Part shown: in pieces, positions 1 to 8,728 of the stretch | How positions within the stretch are numbered: position 1 is the stretch's first letter | Layout: each line of letters opens with the position of its first letter | Source: Lysobacter sp036697405 | Lineage (GTDB): Bacteria > Pseudomonadota > Gammaproteobacteria > Xanthomonadales > Xanthomonadaceae | Length of the DNA stretch: 64,000 nucleotides | NCBI RefSeq assembly: GCF_036697405.1 | Contig: NZ_JBAHWA010000010.1 | Span: 62,001-126,000, forward strand | Reading direction: 5' to 3' | The notes under the pieces: model-generated | Databases searched by the model: none | Seen by the model: only the letters and a program-made list of their open reading frames with translations | Told to the model about the DNA's origin: nothing | Program-made: the position numbers and the translations under genes

Positions 1-959
1 GCCGCCACCTGCATCATCTGCTGATCGGCGCCGGTCTGCGGCCGCGCGCGGTGCTGGTCGCGATCCTGAGCCTGTACGGCGTGCTGGTGCTGCTGGGCTA
101 CAGCCTGCGCAAGGCGCCCGAGCCGATCAGCGGCGCGGTCTTCATCGTCTGCCTGATCGCCTACGTGCTCGGTCTGACCACGATCCTGAACCGGCTGCCG
201 CAACGTTCGCCGGCGACCGCCGACACCGGCGCGATGGGCGCGACGGCGACAGCCGCGCCGGCCTCGCTGGCCGCGCCCAACGAGCTGCCCCAGGACCACG
301 CGCCGCCGCTCAAGGCCTTGTGCGTGTTCGCCGATCCGCCCGAATCGGCGCAGATCGGCCCGATCGCGCAGCAACTCGCGCGCGACGAACGCTTCGAACC
401 GACCGTCTGCGTGACCACGCCCGATCCGGCCGATGCGACCGCCCAGGTACTGGACGAGTTCGGCCTGATCGCCGACCTCGCGATCGATCTGCCCACGCCG
501 GCGCGCGACGGTGCGGAGATCGCCGTGTCCGCGCTGGACGGTCTGCAGCGGGTCATGGACGAGGTACAGCCCGACATGGTCCTGGTACCGGGCGATACCT
601 CGGCCTCGCTGTTCGCGACCCTGGCCGCGCATTACCACCACGTGCCCGTGGTGTGCGTGGATTCGGGCCAGTCGGCGCCGGAACTCGCCGCCGCCGACGA
701 TTCCGCCCGCGCCATCGCGCTGGCGCTGGCCACCCTGCATCTGGCCAGCGACGACGATGCCGGGCAACTGCTGGTCGAACGCGGCGTTCCTGCCGAACGC
801 GTGCTGGTGACCGGCGATCCGGCCAACGATTTCGACGCGTGCGCGCGCGTCGTCGACGCATTGGCGGGCCTGCGCTCCGCAGCCCACACCGCACCGACCC
901 CGACGTGGGGCGCGGGTTCGCCAATCCCGCCTGAGGCCGACACGGTACGGGCCTCATGA
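1..959 (+). CDS. C-terminus of WecA-type undecaprenyl-phosphate sugar-1-phosphate transferase fused to a degenerate UDP-GlcNAc 2-epimerase-like domain (5' partial)
   Basis: The gene enters from outside the window; the reading frame is open from base 3. The first residues read RHLHHLL followed by a hydrophobic segment, which matches the HIHH-containing cytoplasmic loop and last membrane helices of the WecA/MraY-type family that starts glycan assembly on undecaprenyl phosphate. After a Pro/Ala-rich linker (about base 185-300) comes roughly 190 residues resembling the N-terminal Rossmann half of WecB-type UDP-GlcNAc 2-epimerase. It keeps a VPGDTSAS stretch like the VxGDTTT motif, but VDSGQ replaces the catalytic VEAGLRT segment, and the C-terminal half with its nucleotide-binding residues is absent. 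Seen: both sequence resemblances in one frame. Inferred: priming transferase of the exopolysaccharide with a non-catalytic, perhaps regulatory, tail. The Wzc-like gene follows after 100 bp. Confidence 0.72.
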   Translation, partial: RHLHHLLIGAGLRPRAVLVAILSLYGVLVLLGYSLRKAPEPISGAVFIVCLIAYVLGLTTILNRLPQRSPATADTGAMGATATAAPASLAAPNELPQDHAPPLKALCVFADPPESAQIGPIAQQLARDERFEPTVCVTTPDPADATAQVLDEFGLIADLAIDLPTPARDGAEIAVSALDGLQRVMDEVQPDMVLVPGDTSASLFATLAAHYHHVPVVCVDSGQSAPELAAADDSARAIALALATLHLASDDDAGQLLVERGVPAERVLVTGDPANDFDACARVVDALAGLRSAAHTAPTPTWGAGSPIPPEADTVRAS

Positions 960-1059
960 ATCGCAATACCGCCACCGCGACCGGACGTGCACGCAGGCGG
1001 CGCTTGCCGCCTGCGTCTCCGGGCCGATGCCGGCGCGTCACTTTCAAGGGTGAACAGAC

Positions 1060-3321
1060 ATGGCAACGCAACTGATACCCCGAACCGAGCCCATCCAGGC
1101 GATTCCCACCATCGCGGCACGCGAGGACGACATCGACCTGCCCAACCTGGTCTCGACCTTGGCCGACCACAAATGGACGATCGCGTTCGGCACCCTGCTG
1201 TTCTTCCTGCTCAGCGCGGCCTACGCCATGCTGGCGACGCCCAAGTACGAGGCCAACGCCGTCGTGCAGGTCGAAAGCCGGCCGCCCACCGTGCCCGGCC
1301 TGAGCACCAGCAGCGCCTCGCCGATGCCGCCGGTGGTGGACGCGCCGGCCGCGACCGAATCGCAGCTGCTGACCTCGCGCCGCGTGCTGGGCGAGGCCAT
1401 GACCGAACTGGATCTGGACGTGAGCGCCAAGCCGGTGCGCCTGCCGGTGATCGGCGATCTGATCGCGCGCGCGCAGCAGCGCTTGAATCCCGGCGTGCTG
1501 GCCACGCCCTGGCTGGACCTGAAGCAGTACGGCTGGGGCGGCGAGCGCATCGACGTCGCCCACCTGAAACTGCCCGACGAACTGATGGACGTGCCCTTGC
1601 AATTGCAGGCCGGCGAGCACGGCCGCTATGCCCTGTTCGGGCCTGACGGCCGCCAGCTGCTGGAAGGCACGGTCGGCAGAACCGCCAGCAACGGCCAGGG
1701 CGTGAGCGTAGATCTCAAGACCCTGGTCGCCCAGCCCGGCACCCGTTTCGAGTTGCGCAAGTTCAATCCGATGGCGGTGATCAGCGCGCTCAAGAACGAC
1801 ATCACCGTCGCCGAGCAGGGCCGCAGTTCCGGCGTGATCGCGCTGACCTACGCCCACGAAGACCCGATCCGCGCGCGCGAAGTGCTGGACAAGATCACCC
1901 AGGCCTACGTGCGCCAGAACGTCGCGCGCAATTCCGCCGAGGCCGCCAAGCGCCTGCAGTTCGTCAGCAAGCAGTTGCCCAACGTGCGCCGCGAACTGGC
2001 CAACGCGCAGGCGGCGTTGAACGCGTTCCAGACCCGTACCCGCACCCTCGATGTCGGCATGCAGAACCAGGCCCTGCTCAACCAGACCGTGGCCCTGGAC
2101 ACCAACATCCGCCAGCTGCAGGTGCAGCTGGCCGACGCCGGCAGCCGCTACACCCCGTCGCACCCCGTGTACGCGGCGCTGGCGCAGCAGATCGCCCGCT
2201 TCGAGGGCGAGAAAGGGCGCCTGCAGGGCCAGATCAGCCAGCTGCCGGACACCCAGCAGGGCCTGTTCCGTCTGAACCGCGATGTCGAGGTCATCAACCA
2301 GACCTATGCCAACCTGCTCGACCAGGAGCAACAGCTCAACATCGCGCGCGCCAGCGCGGTCGGCAACGCCCGCATCATCGACCCGGCCGACGTCAATCTG
2401 GACAGTCCGGCCTGGCCCAAGCCGATGCTGATCCTGGCCGCCGGCACCGCCCTGGGCGGCGTGCTGATGGTCGCGCTGGTGCTGCTGCGCCAGACCTTCC
2501 GGCGCGGCGTGGAGGACCCCATCGACATCGAGCTGCTGGGCCTGCCGGTGTACGCCTCGATTCCGTTCAGCGCGCGCGGCCGCCAGATCGCGACCCAGCC
2601 CGGCCGCAGCCGCCGCGACGGCCGCCAGCGCTTGCTCGCGCTGCGATCGCCGTCCGACCTGGCAATGGAGGCGCTGCGCACCCTGCGCACCAGCCTGCAT
2701 TTCGCCCGCATGGAGATGAAGAACAACGTGCTGATGATCGCCGCGCCCAGTCCCGGCGTCGGCAAGACCTTCGTCTGCGCCAACCTCGCCGTCACCATGG
2801 CCCAGGCCGGCCAGAGCGTATTGCTGATCGACGCCGACATGCGCCGCGGCACCCTGCACCAGGCGGTGGGCGTGCGCTCCGAGGGCGGCCTGTCGGAGCT
2901 GATCTCCGGACAGATCACGCCCGAAGACGCGGTGCGCAAGGTGCCGGGCACCGAGCGCATGTCGTTCATTTCGCGCGGCGCGGTGCCGCCCAACCCTTCC
3001 GAACTGCTGATGCGGCCGCGTTTCGCCGAGTTGCTGAAGCAGATGGCGCGCGACTACGACGTGGTGGTGATCGATACCCCGCCGGTGCTGGCCGTGACCG
3101 ACGCCGCGGTCATCGGCCACCACGTCGGCACCTGCCTGATGGTGGTGCGCTGGGGCCTCAACCAGCAGCGCGAGATCGCGCTGGCCAAGCAGCGCCTGGA
3201 GCAGAACGGCGTCGACGTGCGCGGCGCGATCTTCAACGCGGTCGAGAAGCGCGGTTCCGGGCAGTACGCCTACAGCTACTACGACTACCGCGCGGTGCAC
3301 GAAGCGGCGGCGAGGCGCTGA
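1060..3321 (+). CDS. Wzc-like polysaccharide copolymerase fused to BY-type tyrosine kinase
   Basis: A 753-residue inner-membrane protein that controls chain length and export of Wzy-made polysaccharide. A Wzz domain starts near residue 25 with a membrane helix at about 39-59. A long periplasmic coiled-coil region follows, then a second helix at about 454-477 and a cytoplasmic kinase. The kinase shows Walker A (SPGVGKT, about 564-571), Walker A' (LLIDADMRR, about 588-596) and Walker B (VVVIDTPP, about 668-674). The C-terminus has the expected tyrosine cluster, with Y736, Y738, Y740, Y741 and Y743, the usual autophosphorylation tail. The ATG follows an AAGGG-type ribosome site. The stop is 2 bases before the next ATG, so the two are probably co-translated. 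Partners would be the Wza-like protein at 14090 and the EpsG-type polymerase at 12022. Confidence 0.93.
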   Translation: MATQLIPRTEPIQAIPTIAAREDDIDLPNLVSTLADHKWTIAFGTLLFFLLSAAYAMLATPKYEANAVVQVESRPPTVPGLSTSSASPMPPVVDAPAATESQLLTSRRVLGEAMTELDLDVSAKPVRLPVIGDLIARAQQRLNPGVLATPWLDLKQYGWGGERIDVAHLKLPDELMDVPLQLQAGEHGRYALFGPDGRQLLEGTVGRTASNGQGVSVDLKTLVAQPGTRFELRKFNPMAVISALKNDITVAEQGRSSGVIALTYAHEDPIRAREVLDKITQAYVRQNVARNSAEAAKRLQFVSKQLPNVRRELANAQAALNAFQTRTRTLDVGMQNQALLNQTVALDTNIRQLQVQLADAGSRYTPSHPVYAALAQQIARFEGEKGRLQGQISQLPDTQQGLFRLNRDVEVINQTYANLLDQEQQLNIARASAVGNARIIDPADVNLDSPAWPKPMLILAAGTALGGVLMVALVLLRQTFRRGVEDPIDIELLGLPVYASIPFSARGRQIATQPGRSRRDGRQRLLALRSPSDLAMEALRTLRTSLHFARMEMKNNVLMIAAPSPGVGKTFVCANLAVTMAQAGQSVLLIDADMRRGTLHQAVGVRSEGGLSELISGQITPEDAVRKVPGTERMSFISRGAVPPNPSELLMRPRFAELLKQMARDYDVVVIDTPPVLAVTDAAVIGHHVGTCLMVVRWGLNQQREIALAKQRLEQNGVDVRGAIFNAVEKRGSGQYAYSYYDYRAVHEAAARR

Positions 3322-3323
3322 GC

Positions 3324-4757
3324 ATGCGTCTGCAGATCACCATGTCGCCCTACTACGGCACGCCCGATTTCTCGGCCCTGGCCGGCGCGGAGCCGGCGAG
3401 GCTGGACCCGGTGTCGGTGGCGGACCTGTTGCGCAACGCCTTCGTGTATCCGCCCTACTCGATCTACGAGGGCGTGCGCCTGGTCACCTTCGGCTTCTGT
3501 CCGCACGAGGACATGCATGCCGAACCGAACTTCCGCTTCAAGTTCCGCAATGCCGGCGAGGTGCCGGAGCGGGCGGGCGTCGAACAGGACTGGGTGGGCG
3601 TGTACCACCGCCTGCTGTGCCAGGCCGTAAGCCGGCGCTGCGCCGACATGCGCGCGCCCTGGCTGCTGCAAAGCGGCGGCAAGGACTCGACCACCCTGGC
3701 CATCGCGATCGCGCAGGCGCGTCCGGATACCGTATGCATCACCTATCTCGGCGGCCGCGAGGAGGACGAAGTCGCTTCGGCCGCGCAGGTGGCGCGTGCG
3801 CTGGGCCTGCGCCACCACGCCCTGGTCTGCGACCCCGGCCGCGCCTACGACCGCTATCTGGATCTGGTTCCGCGCATGCCGCTGCTGACGGCCGACTTCG
3901 CCCTGCTGTCTTATGCCGACCTGGGCACCGAGATCGCCGGCCTGGGCGGCGACGGCGTCATAGACGGCCTCGGCGCCGACAGCTATTTCGGCACCCCGAT
4001 GAGTACGCGCCAACATCTGCTGTCCGGCCTGGCGCGGGAGTTGCGGCTGCCACCCGTACTGTCCGAACTGCCCCTGGTGTCCCGCAGTTTCCGCCTGTGC
4101 TATCTGCTCAGCACTCTGCAGATGAATCCGGTGGAACGGGTGTTTCCCGGCTCGCGCTTCAGCGACGAGGAGGTCGACGCCCTGTTCGGGCGCGAGGTCT
4201 CGCGGCAGTCGCGCGAACGCCTGCAGTTGTTCGCGCGCGAGATCGGCTCGGCCACCAGCGCCTGGGAGTGGCGCGACATGTCGACTTCGATCGCGGGCTC
4301 CGCCGGCGCCTTCGCCAAGGGCCTGTACGTGGCCGAGGCGCTGGGCCTGGGGGCCGCCTATCCGCTGTGCGATCGCGATCTGCGCGAATGGATCCACCAT
4401 GAAGTGCCGCGCTATCAGAAGGTCGATCCGGCCACCCAGCTCAACAAGCTGCTGATCCGGCGCCATATCGCGACCCGCTTCCCGCAGCTGCCCTATGTCG
4501 AGCGCAAGGGCTCGTTCCGCTTCGACCTGCGCGGCCTGGCGCGCCAGCGCTACGACCGGGTGCGCGACTACGCCGAACGCGCGCGCGATTTTCTGCCCGG
4601 CGCGACGGCCTGGCTGGACCGCAACCGCGGCCGCCTCGGCAACAAGTACTACGCGTCCAAGTTCTATCTGCTGGCCGTGGTCCTGCCCTGGCTGGACCGG
4701 CACGCCGCCAGCGCCGCCGGCCAGCCGCGAGCGCGTCATGCGCCGGCGTGGAACTGA
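3324..4757 (+). CDS. Asparagine-synthase-like ATP-pyrophosphatase protein lacking the glutaminase domain
   Basis: A 477-residue protein with a PP-loop, SGGKDS at residues 117-122, and a later DGLGADSYFG segment that corresponds to the SGDGADE stretch of class B asparagine synthetases. These mark an adenylating, amide-forming fold. The N-terminal 110 residues do not begin with Cys and show no class II glutaminase features, so nitrogen would have to come from ammonia or a partner. Asn-synthase-like enzymes in polysaccharide clusters (the WbpS type) amidate uronic acids, which makes sugar amidation a reasonable inference. The start is 2 bases after the upstream stop; the end overlaps the next gene by 20 bases. 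It could equally modify another acyl group. Confidence 0.75.
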   Translation: MRLQITMSPYYGTPDFSALAGAEPARLDPVSVADLLRNAFVYPPYSIYEGVRLVTFGFCPHEDMHAEPNFRFKFRNAGEVPERAGVEQDWVGVYHRLLCQAVSRRCADMRAPWLLQSGGKDSTTLAIAIAQARPDTVCITYLGGREEDEVASAAQVARALGLRHHALVCDPGRAYDRYLDLVPRMPLLTADFALLSYADLGTEIAGLGGDGVIDGLGADSYFGTPMSTRQHLLSGLARELRLPPVLSELPLVSRSFRLCYLLSTLQMNPVERVFPGSRFSDEEVDALFGREVSRQSRERLQLFAREIGSATSAWEWRDMSTSIAGSAGAFAKGLYVAEALGLGAAYPLCDRDLREWIHHEVPRYQKVDPATQLNKLLIRRHIATRFPQLPYVERKGSFRFDLRGLARQRYDRVRDYAERARDFLPGATAWLDRNRGRLGNKYYASKFYLLAVVLPWLDRHAASAAGQPRARHAPAWN

Positions 4758-5835
4758 GCACGACGGCCGGCGCCGGGCGCTGCTGCGCGCCGGCCTGACC
4801 GCGCTGGTGGGCGCGATCGCGCCGCACGCGGGCGCGGTTGCGGCCCGCGGCGGCACGCGCATCGACGTGCGCGCGCACGGCGCGCGCGGCGACGGCCGCC
4901 ACGACGACACCGCCGCCTTCCAGTCGGCGATCGACGCCCTGCCCGCAAGCGGCGGAACGGTGGTGGTGCCGGCCGGCGACTACCGCATCGATCCGCAACG
5001 CAGCGTCCGCCTGCGCAGCCGCATGCATCTGGCCATGGAAGCCGGAACGCGCCTGCTGGCGATCCCGAATGCCGCCGCGCGCGCCTACGTGCTCAGCCTG
5101 ATCGGCATCGACGGGGTCGAGGTCTCCGGCGGCCGCATCGTCGGCGATCGCGACACCCATCTGGGCACTACCGGCGAATGGGGACATGGCGTGATGGTGC
5201 GCGGCTCGTCCTCGGTGACCCTGCGCGAACTGCACATCTCGCGCTGCTGGGGCGACGGCATCTCCATCGGCGGCGACAAGGCCGCCGGCGGGCGCATCAC
5301 GCCCAGCAGCGACGTCCTGATCGCCAACGTGCGTTGCGTCGGCAACCGCCGCCAGGGCCTGACCATCGGCCGTTCGCGCCGGGTGCGGGTGCGCGACAGC
5401 GAGTTCGCCGACACCGGCGGCACCCTGCCCGGCTGCGGCATCGACATCGAACCCGACGCCGGCGACAGCGCCCGCGACGCGGTGATCAGCGGTTGTCTCA
5501 TCCACGGCAACCAAGGGGCCGGCGTCCAGATCTACAAGCGCAGCGCCGGCATCGTCCTGCGCGGCTGCACCATCGAGGCCAATCGCGGCCACGGAGTGTT
5601 GGTCATAGGCGCCAGCGATTGCAGCGTCGTCGACAACCGCATCCGCCGCAACGCGCTGGGCGGGCTCAGCCTGCGCCCGGGCAGCAACGGCGTGGTGGTT
5701 AGCCTGAACGAGTTCGTCGCCAACGGGCCGGCGCGCGCGCACGCCGGCAAGGACGGCCCGCGCGCGCGCCAGCTGTCGGTGGCACCGGAAGCACGTGCGA
5801 TCCGCATCGACGACGACAACCGCTATGCGGAATGA
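4738..5835 (+). CDS. Tat-exported right-handed beta-helix protein (pectate-lyase superfamily), copy 1
   Basis: A 365-residue protein. The chosen ATG overlaps the previous gene by 20 bases and gives an N-terminus with twin arginines (GRRRALLRAGL) and a hydrophobic stretch ending in an Ala-rich site near residue 35, a Tat-like signal. The mature part opens with DVRAHGARGDGRHDDTAAF, the typical start of Pectate_lyase_3 (GH28/PL-like) beta-helices, followed by a parallel-coil repeat pattern rich in Gly, Asn and beta-branched residues. It is closely similar to the next gene over the whole length, with shared blocks such as LGTTGEWGHG, SRCWGDGIS and GNRRQGL, so the pair is a tandem duplication. Likely role: cleavage or epimerisation of the nascent or secreted polysaccharide. 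Catalytic residues could not be assigned. Confidence 0.8.
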   Translation: MRRRGTEHDGRRRALLRAGLTALVGAIAPHAGAVAARGGTRIDVRAHGARGDGRHDDTAAFQSAIDALPASGGTVVVPAGDYRIDPQRSVRLRSRMHLAMEAGTRLLAIPNAAARAYVLSLIGIDGVEVSGGRIVGDRDTHLGTTGEWGHGVMVRGSSSVTLRELHISRCWGDGISIGGDKAAGGRITPSSDVLIANVRCVGNRRQGLTIGRSRRVRVRDSEFADTGGTLPGCGIDIEPDAGDSARDAVISGCLIHGNQGAGVQIYKRSAGIVLRGCTIEANRGHGVLVIGASDCSVVDNRIRRNALGGLSLRPGSNGVVVSLNEFVANGPARAHAGKDGPRARQLSVAPEARAIRIDDDNRYAE

Positions 5836-5997
5836 GCGCGATTCCGCGCAAACGCCCGTATGCACCGGCGCGGCGATCCACAGTCATAAACTTGAATGCG
5901 CGGCAGCCTGAACGATTCATCGCTCAATGTTTGCGCGCGCGCACAGATAGCGAAATTCACGATTCCGGTTCAGACGCGCTGCGCTAGATTTGCGCCA

Positions 5998-6017
5998 GTC
6001 ACGAACATGATCGTGAC
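5998..6017. promoter_or_regulatory. 20-bp palindrome upstream of the second beta-helix gene
   Basis: GTCACGA-N6-TCGTGAC is a perfect 7-bp-arm dyad placed 78 bp before the GTG start of the 6095 gene, in a 259-bp gap. It fits the size of a dimeric regulator site. It does not match the Clp/CRP consensus (TGTGA-N6-TCACA). The identity of any regulator is unknown. Confidence 0.35.
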
Positions 6018-6094
6018 GTGATGGCGCGCGAGCGCATCGCCAACGCAGCTCTCCGAACAAGCTCTCTGAACAGGGGTCATCCCAGGAACCGATA

Positions 6095-7294
6095 GTGAAC
6101 GAAGCCCACTCCGGCGGCGTCGCCGCGCCGCGCCGCGATTTTCTCCGCAAGTCCCTGCTCCTCGCCGTCCCCGGCATTCTCTCCTTCTCCTATCTTCCGC
6201 GCGCCCTGGCCGCGATCGGCAGCACACCGGACGCCACCTACACGCCGCCCACGCGGGCGCGCGGCGCCGCGGTCCTGAACGTGCGCGACCACGGGGTGTA
6301 CGGCGACGGCGACCATGACGACACCACCGCGTTCCAGGCCGTGATCGACGCGCTGCCCGCCGACGGCGGCACCGTCTACGTTCCGGCCGGCAACTACATC
6401 ATCGACCCGACCCGCAATCTGCGCCTGCGCAGCAAGATGCACCTGCAGCTGGCCGACGGCGCCAAGCTGCTGGCCAAGCGCAACAGCGCCGATCGCGCCT
6501 ACGTCGTCATGGTCTACAAGGTCAGCGACGTGGAGATTTCCGGCGGCCAGATCGTCGGCGACCGCGACAACCACCTGGGCACCACCGGCGAATGGGGCCA
6601 CGGCATCATGGTGCGCGGGTCCTCGCGCGTCACGATCCGCGACATCCGCATTTCCCGCTGCTGGGGCGACGGCATCTCGGTCGGCGGCGCGATCGTCACC
6701 GGCCTGCCCACGGTGATCTCGCAGGGCGTGGTGATCGCCAATGCGGTGTGCACCGGCAATCGCCGCCAGGGCCTGTCGATCGGCCGCTCCAGCGAGGTCA
6801 AGGTCTACGATTCGGAGTTCAGCGACAATGTCGGCATCGCGCCGGGTTGCGGCATCGACATCGAGCCCGACGCCAACGACCTGGGCACCACCACCACGGT
6901 GCACGTCGAGAACTGCCTGATCAAGGGCAACCAGGGCAACGGCATCCAGGTCTACAAGCGCGTCAAGGGCGTCACCATCAAGCGCTGCACGATCGAGTAC
7001 AACGGCGGCTACGGGATCCTGACCATCGCTCCGGTCAGCGGTTACATCGCGCTCAACCGCATCGCCCACAACTATCTGATGGGCGTCATGCTGCGCTCGG
7101 CGACCACGTCCTATCAGGTCAGCGGCAACGTGTTCCGCAACAACCACACCCGCATGCACGGGGTGAACACCACCGACCTGCCGCTGGTGTCCATGACCGG
7201 CCTGGTCGGCGGCAACAACGGCAACGGCGCCCATATCCAGGCCACCACCGACTGCATCGACCTGCGCGTGACGACGAACTCGTACGCCAAATGA
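6095..7294 (+). CDS. Tat-exported right-handed beta-helix protein (pectate-lyase superfamily), copy 2
   Basis: A 399-residue paralogue of the preceding gene. The GTG start is preceded by AGGAAC at a fair distance, and no ATG lies near. The N-terminus carries a clear twin-arginine signal (RRDFLRKSLLLAVPG) ending near ARALA at about residue 45. Then comes NVRDHGVYGDGDHDDTTAF and a repeated beta-helix core with an RCTIEYNGGYG-type coil pattern. Unlike copy 1 it has its own 259-bp upstream gap holding a dyad, so it may be separately controlled. Function is inferred as for copy 1: extracytoplasmic lyase, hydrolase or epimerase acting on the locus polysaccharide. The two copies may differ in substrate or timing. 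Confidence 0.82.
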   Translation: MNEAHSGGVAAPRRDFLRKSLLLAVPGILSFSYLPRALAAIGSTPDATYTPPTRARGAAVLNVRDHGVYGDGDHDDTTAFQAVIDALPADGGTVYVPAGNYIIDPTRNLRLRSKMHLQLADGAKLLAKRNSADRAYVVMVYKVSDVEISGGQIVGDRDNHLGTTGEWGHGIMVRGSSRVTIRDIRISRCWGDGISVGGAIVTGLPTVISQGVVIANAVCTGNRRQGLSIGRSSEVKVYDSEFSDNVGIAPGCGIDIEPDANDLGTTTTVHVENCLIKGNQGNGIQVYKRVKGVTIKRCTIEYNGGYGILTIAPVSGYIALNRIAHNYLMGVMLRSATTSYQVSGNVFRNNHTRMHGVNTTDLPLVSMTGLVGGNNGNGAHIQATTDCIDLRVTTNSYAK

Positions 7295-7484
7295 ACGCGG
7301 ATGCGCGCAGGGCCGGCGACAATGCCGGCCCTGCGCCTCATGAACGCGGATCGATGCCCGTAATTCATACAGCGATGCGACAAACGGTGTGGTTTCCCTC
7401 CATCGTTGCGCACCGTCGCGCATTCGTTCACTCGATGCACGGGAACGTGAGCGTGTTGTAAAAATCCGTGCCAGCGAGTGTGGC

Positions 7485-7490
7485 TACAAT
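7485..7490 (+). promoter_or_regulatory. Possible -10 box (TACAAT) before the GT4 gene
   Basis: TACAAT preceded by TGTGGC lies 78 bp before the ATG at 7568 in a 273-bp intergenic stretch. No good -35 sits 16-18 bp upstream, so this is only a candidate for a promoter driving the ATGA-coupled block 7568-13848. Confidence 0.25.
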
Positions 7491-7567
7491 CGAACCACCT
7501 TCGTTGATCCGACCCGGTCGCCGCATCGCCCACCCCGTTCCATCGCGATGCACGACCGCGATTTTCT

Positions 7568-8728
7568 ATGCGTATCGTTTTCTTCGCCAACACGGACTGG
7601 TACCTCTACAACTTTCGTCTTCCGATGGCGCTGCAGCTGCAGCAGCGCGGCGCCGAAGTGGTGATGCTCTCGCCGCCGGGCGAGTTCGGCGATCGTTTCC
7701 GACAGCACGGCCTGCGCTGGCTGACCCTGCCGATGGACCGGGTCAGCCTGAACCCCCTGCGCGAACTGTGGACCCTGCAGCGCCTGTTCGCCCTGCTGCG
7801 CGCCGAACAGCCCGACCTGCTGCATAACTTCACCGTCAAATGCGCGATCTACGGCGGTATCGCCGCGCGCGCGGCGCGGGTACCGGCGATCGTGCACGCG
7901 GTGGCCGGCATGGGCTTCGTCTACGCCAGCGACCGCATCAAGGCGCGCCTGCTGCGTCCGGTGGTCGGCGGATTGATGCGCGGCGTATTGGGCAAGGGCC
8001 ATTCGCGGGTGATCCTGCAGAACCCCGACGACGCCCAAACCATGGCCGAGGCCGGCCTGGTGCCGGAGGACCGGATCCGCCTGATCCTGGGCTCCGGCGT
8101 GGACACCGAGCGTTTCCGGCCGGCGCGCGACGATGCACCGCGGCCCCTGCGGGTGCTGCTGGCGGCGCGCCTGGTGCGCGAGAAGGGCGTGCACGAGTTC
8201 GTCGCCGCCGCGCGACTGCTGCGCGAGCAAGGGCGCAGCATCGAATTCCTGCTGGCCGGCACGCCGGACGCCGGCAATCCCAGTTCGGTGGCGCAGGAGG
8301 AAGTGGAGGCCTGGCATCGCGAGGGCGTGCTGCGCTGGCTGGGTCATGTCGAGGACATGCCGGCGCTGCTCAACTCCGTCGACGTGATGACCCTGCCCAG
8401 CTACTACCGCGAAGGCGTGCCGCGCTGCCTGCTAGAAGGCGCCGCCTGCGGCCTGGCCCTGATCACCACCGACATGCCCGGCTGCCGCGAGATCGTCAGC
8501 GAGCACGGCCAGGACGGTTTGCGGGTGCGTCCGCGCGACGCTGCCTCGCTGGCCGCACTGCTGGCGCGCTTGGACGACGATCGCGCGCTGCTGCGCCAAC
8601 TGGGCGCGAACGCGCGCGCGCGCGCGGTCCGCGATTTCGACGAACGCAGCGTGATCAGCAAGACCTTCGAGGTATACGACGAACTCCTGGGCCGCGTGCC
8701 CCATGAAGCCGTGGCCGAACCGCGGTGA
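7568..8728 (+). CDS. GT4-family glycosyltransferase
   Basis: A 386-residue GT-B enzyme that adds a sugar to the lipid-linked repeat unit at the cytoplasmic face of the inner membrane. The N-terminus (RIVFFANTDWYLYNFR) and HAVAGMGFVY match the branch that includes PglA-like and WcaL-like retaining transferases. The C-terminal half has the retaining EX7E motif at E282 and E290 (REGVPRCLLEG). The stop overlaps the start of the flippase gene in GTGA, so translation is coupled. Sugar donor and linkage cannot be read from sequence. Confidence 0.9.
   Translation: MRIVFFANTDWYLYNFRLPMALQLQQRGAEVVMLSPPGEFGDRFRQHGLRWLTLPMDRVSLNPLRELWTLQRLFALLRAEQPDLLHNFTVKCAIYGGIAARAARVPAIVHAVAGMGFVYASDRIKARLLRPVVGGLMRGVLGKGHSRVILQNPDDAQTMAEAGLVPEDRIRLILGSGVDTERFRPARDDAPRPLRVLLAARLVREKGVHEFVAAARLLREQGRSIEFLLAGTPDAGNPSSVAQEEVEAWHREGVLRWLGHVEDMPALLNSVDVMTLPSYYREGVPRCLLEGAACGLALITTDMPGCREIVSEHGQDGLRVRPRDAASLAALLARLDDDRALLRQLGANARARAVRDFDERSVISKTFEVYDELLGRVPHEAVAEPR

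Noticed and set aside
553..3300. 915-codon minus-strand ORF
   Set aside because: Shadow of the WecA-like and Wzc-like genes; the product is His/Gln/Ala-rich without any domain.
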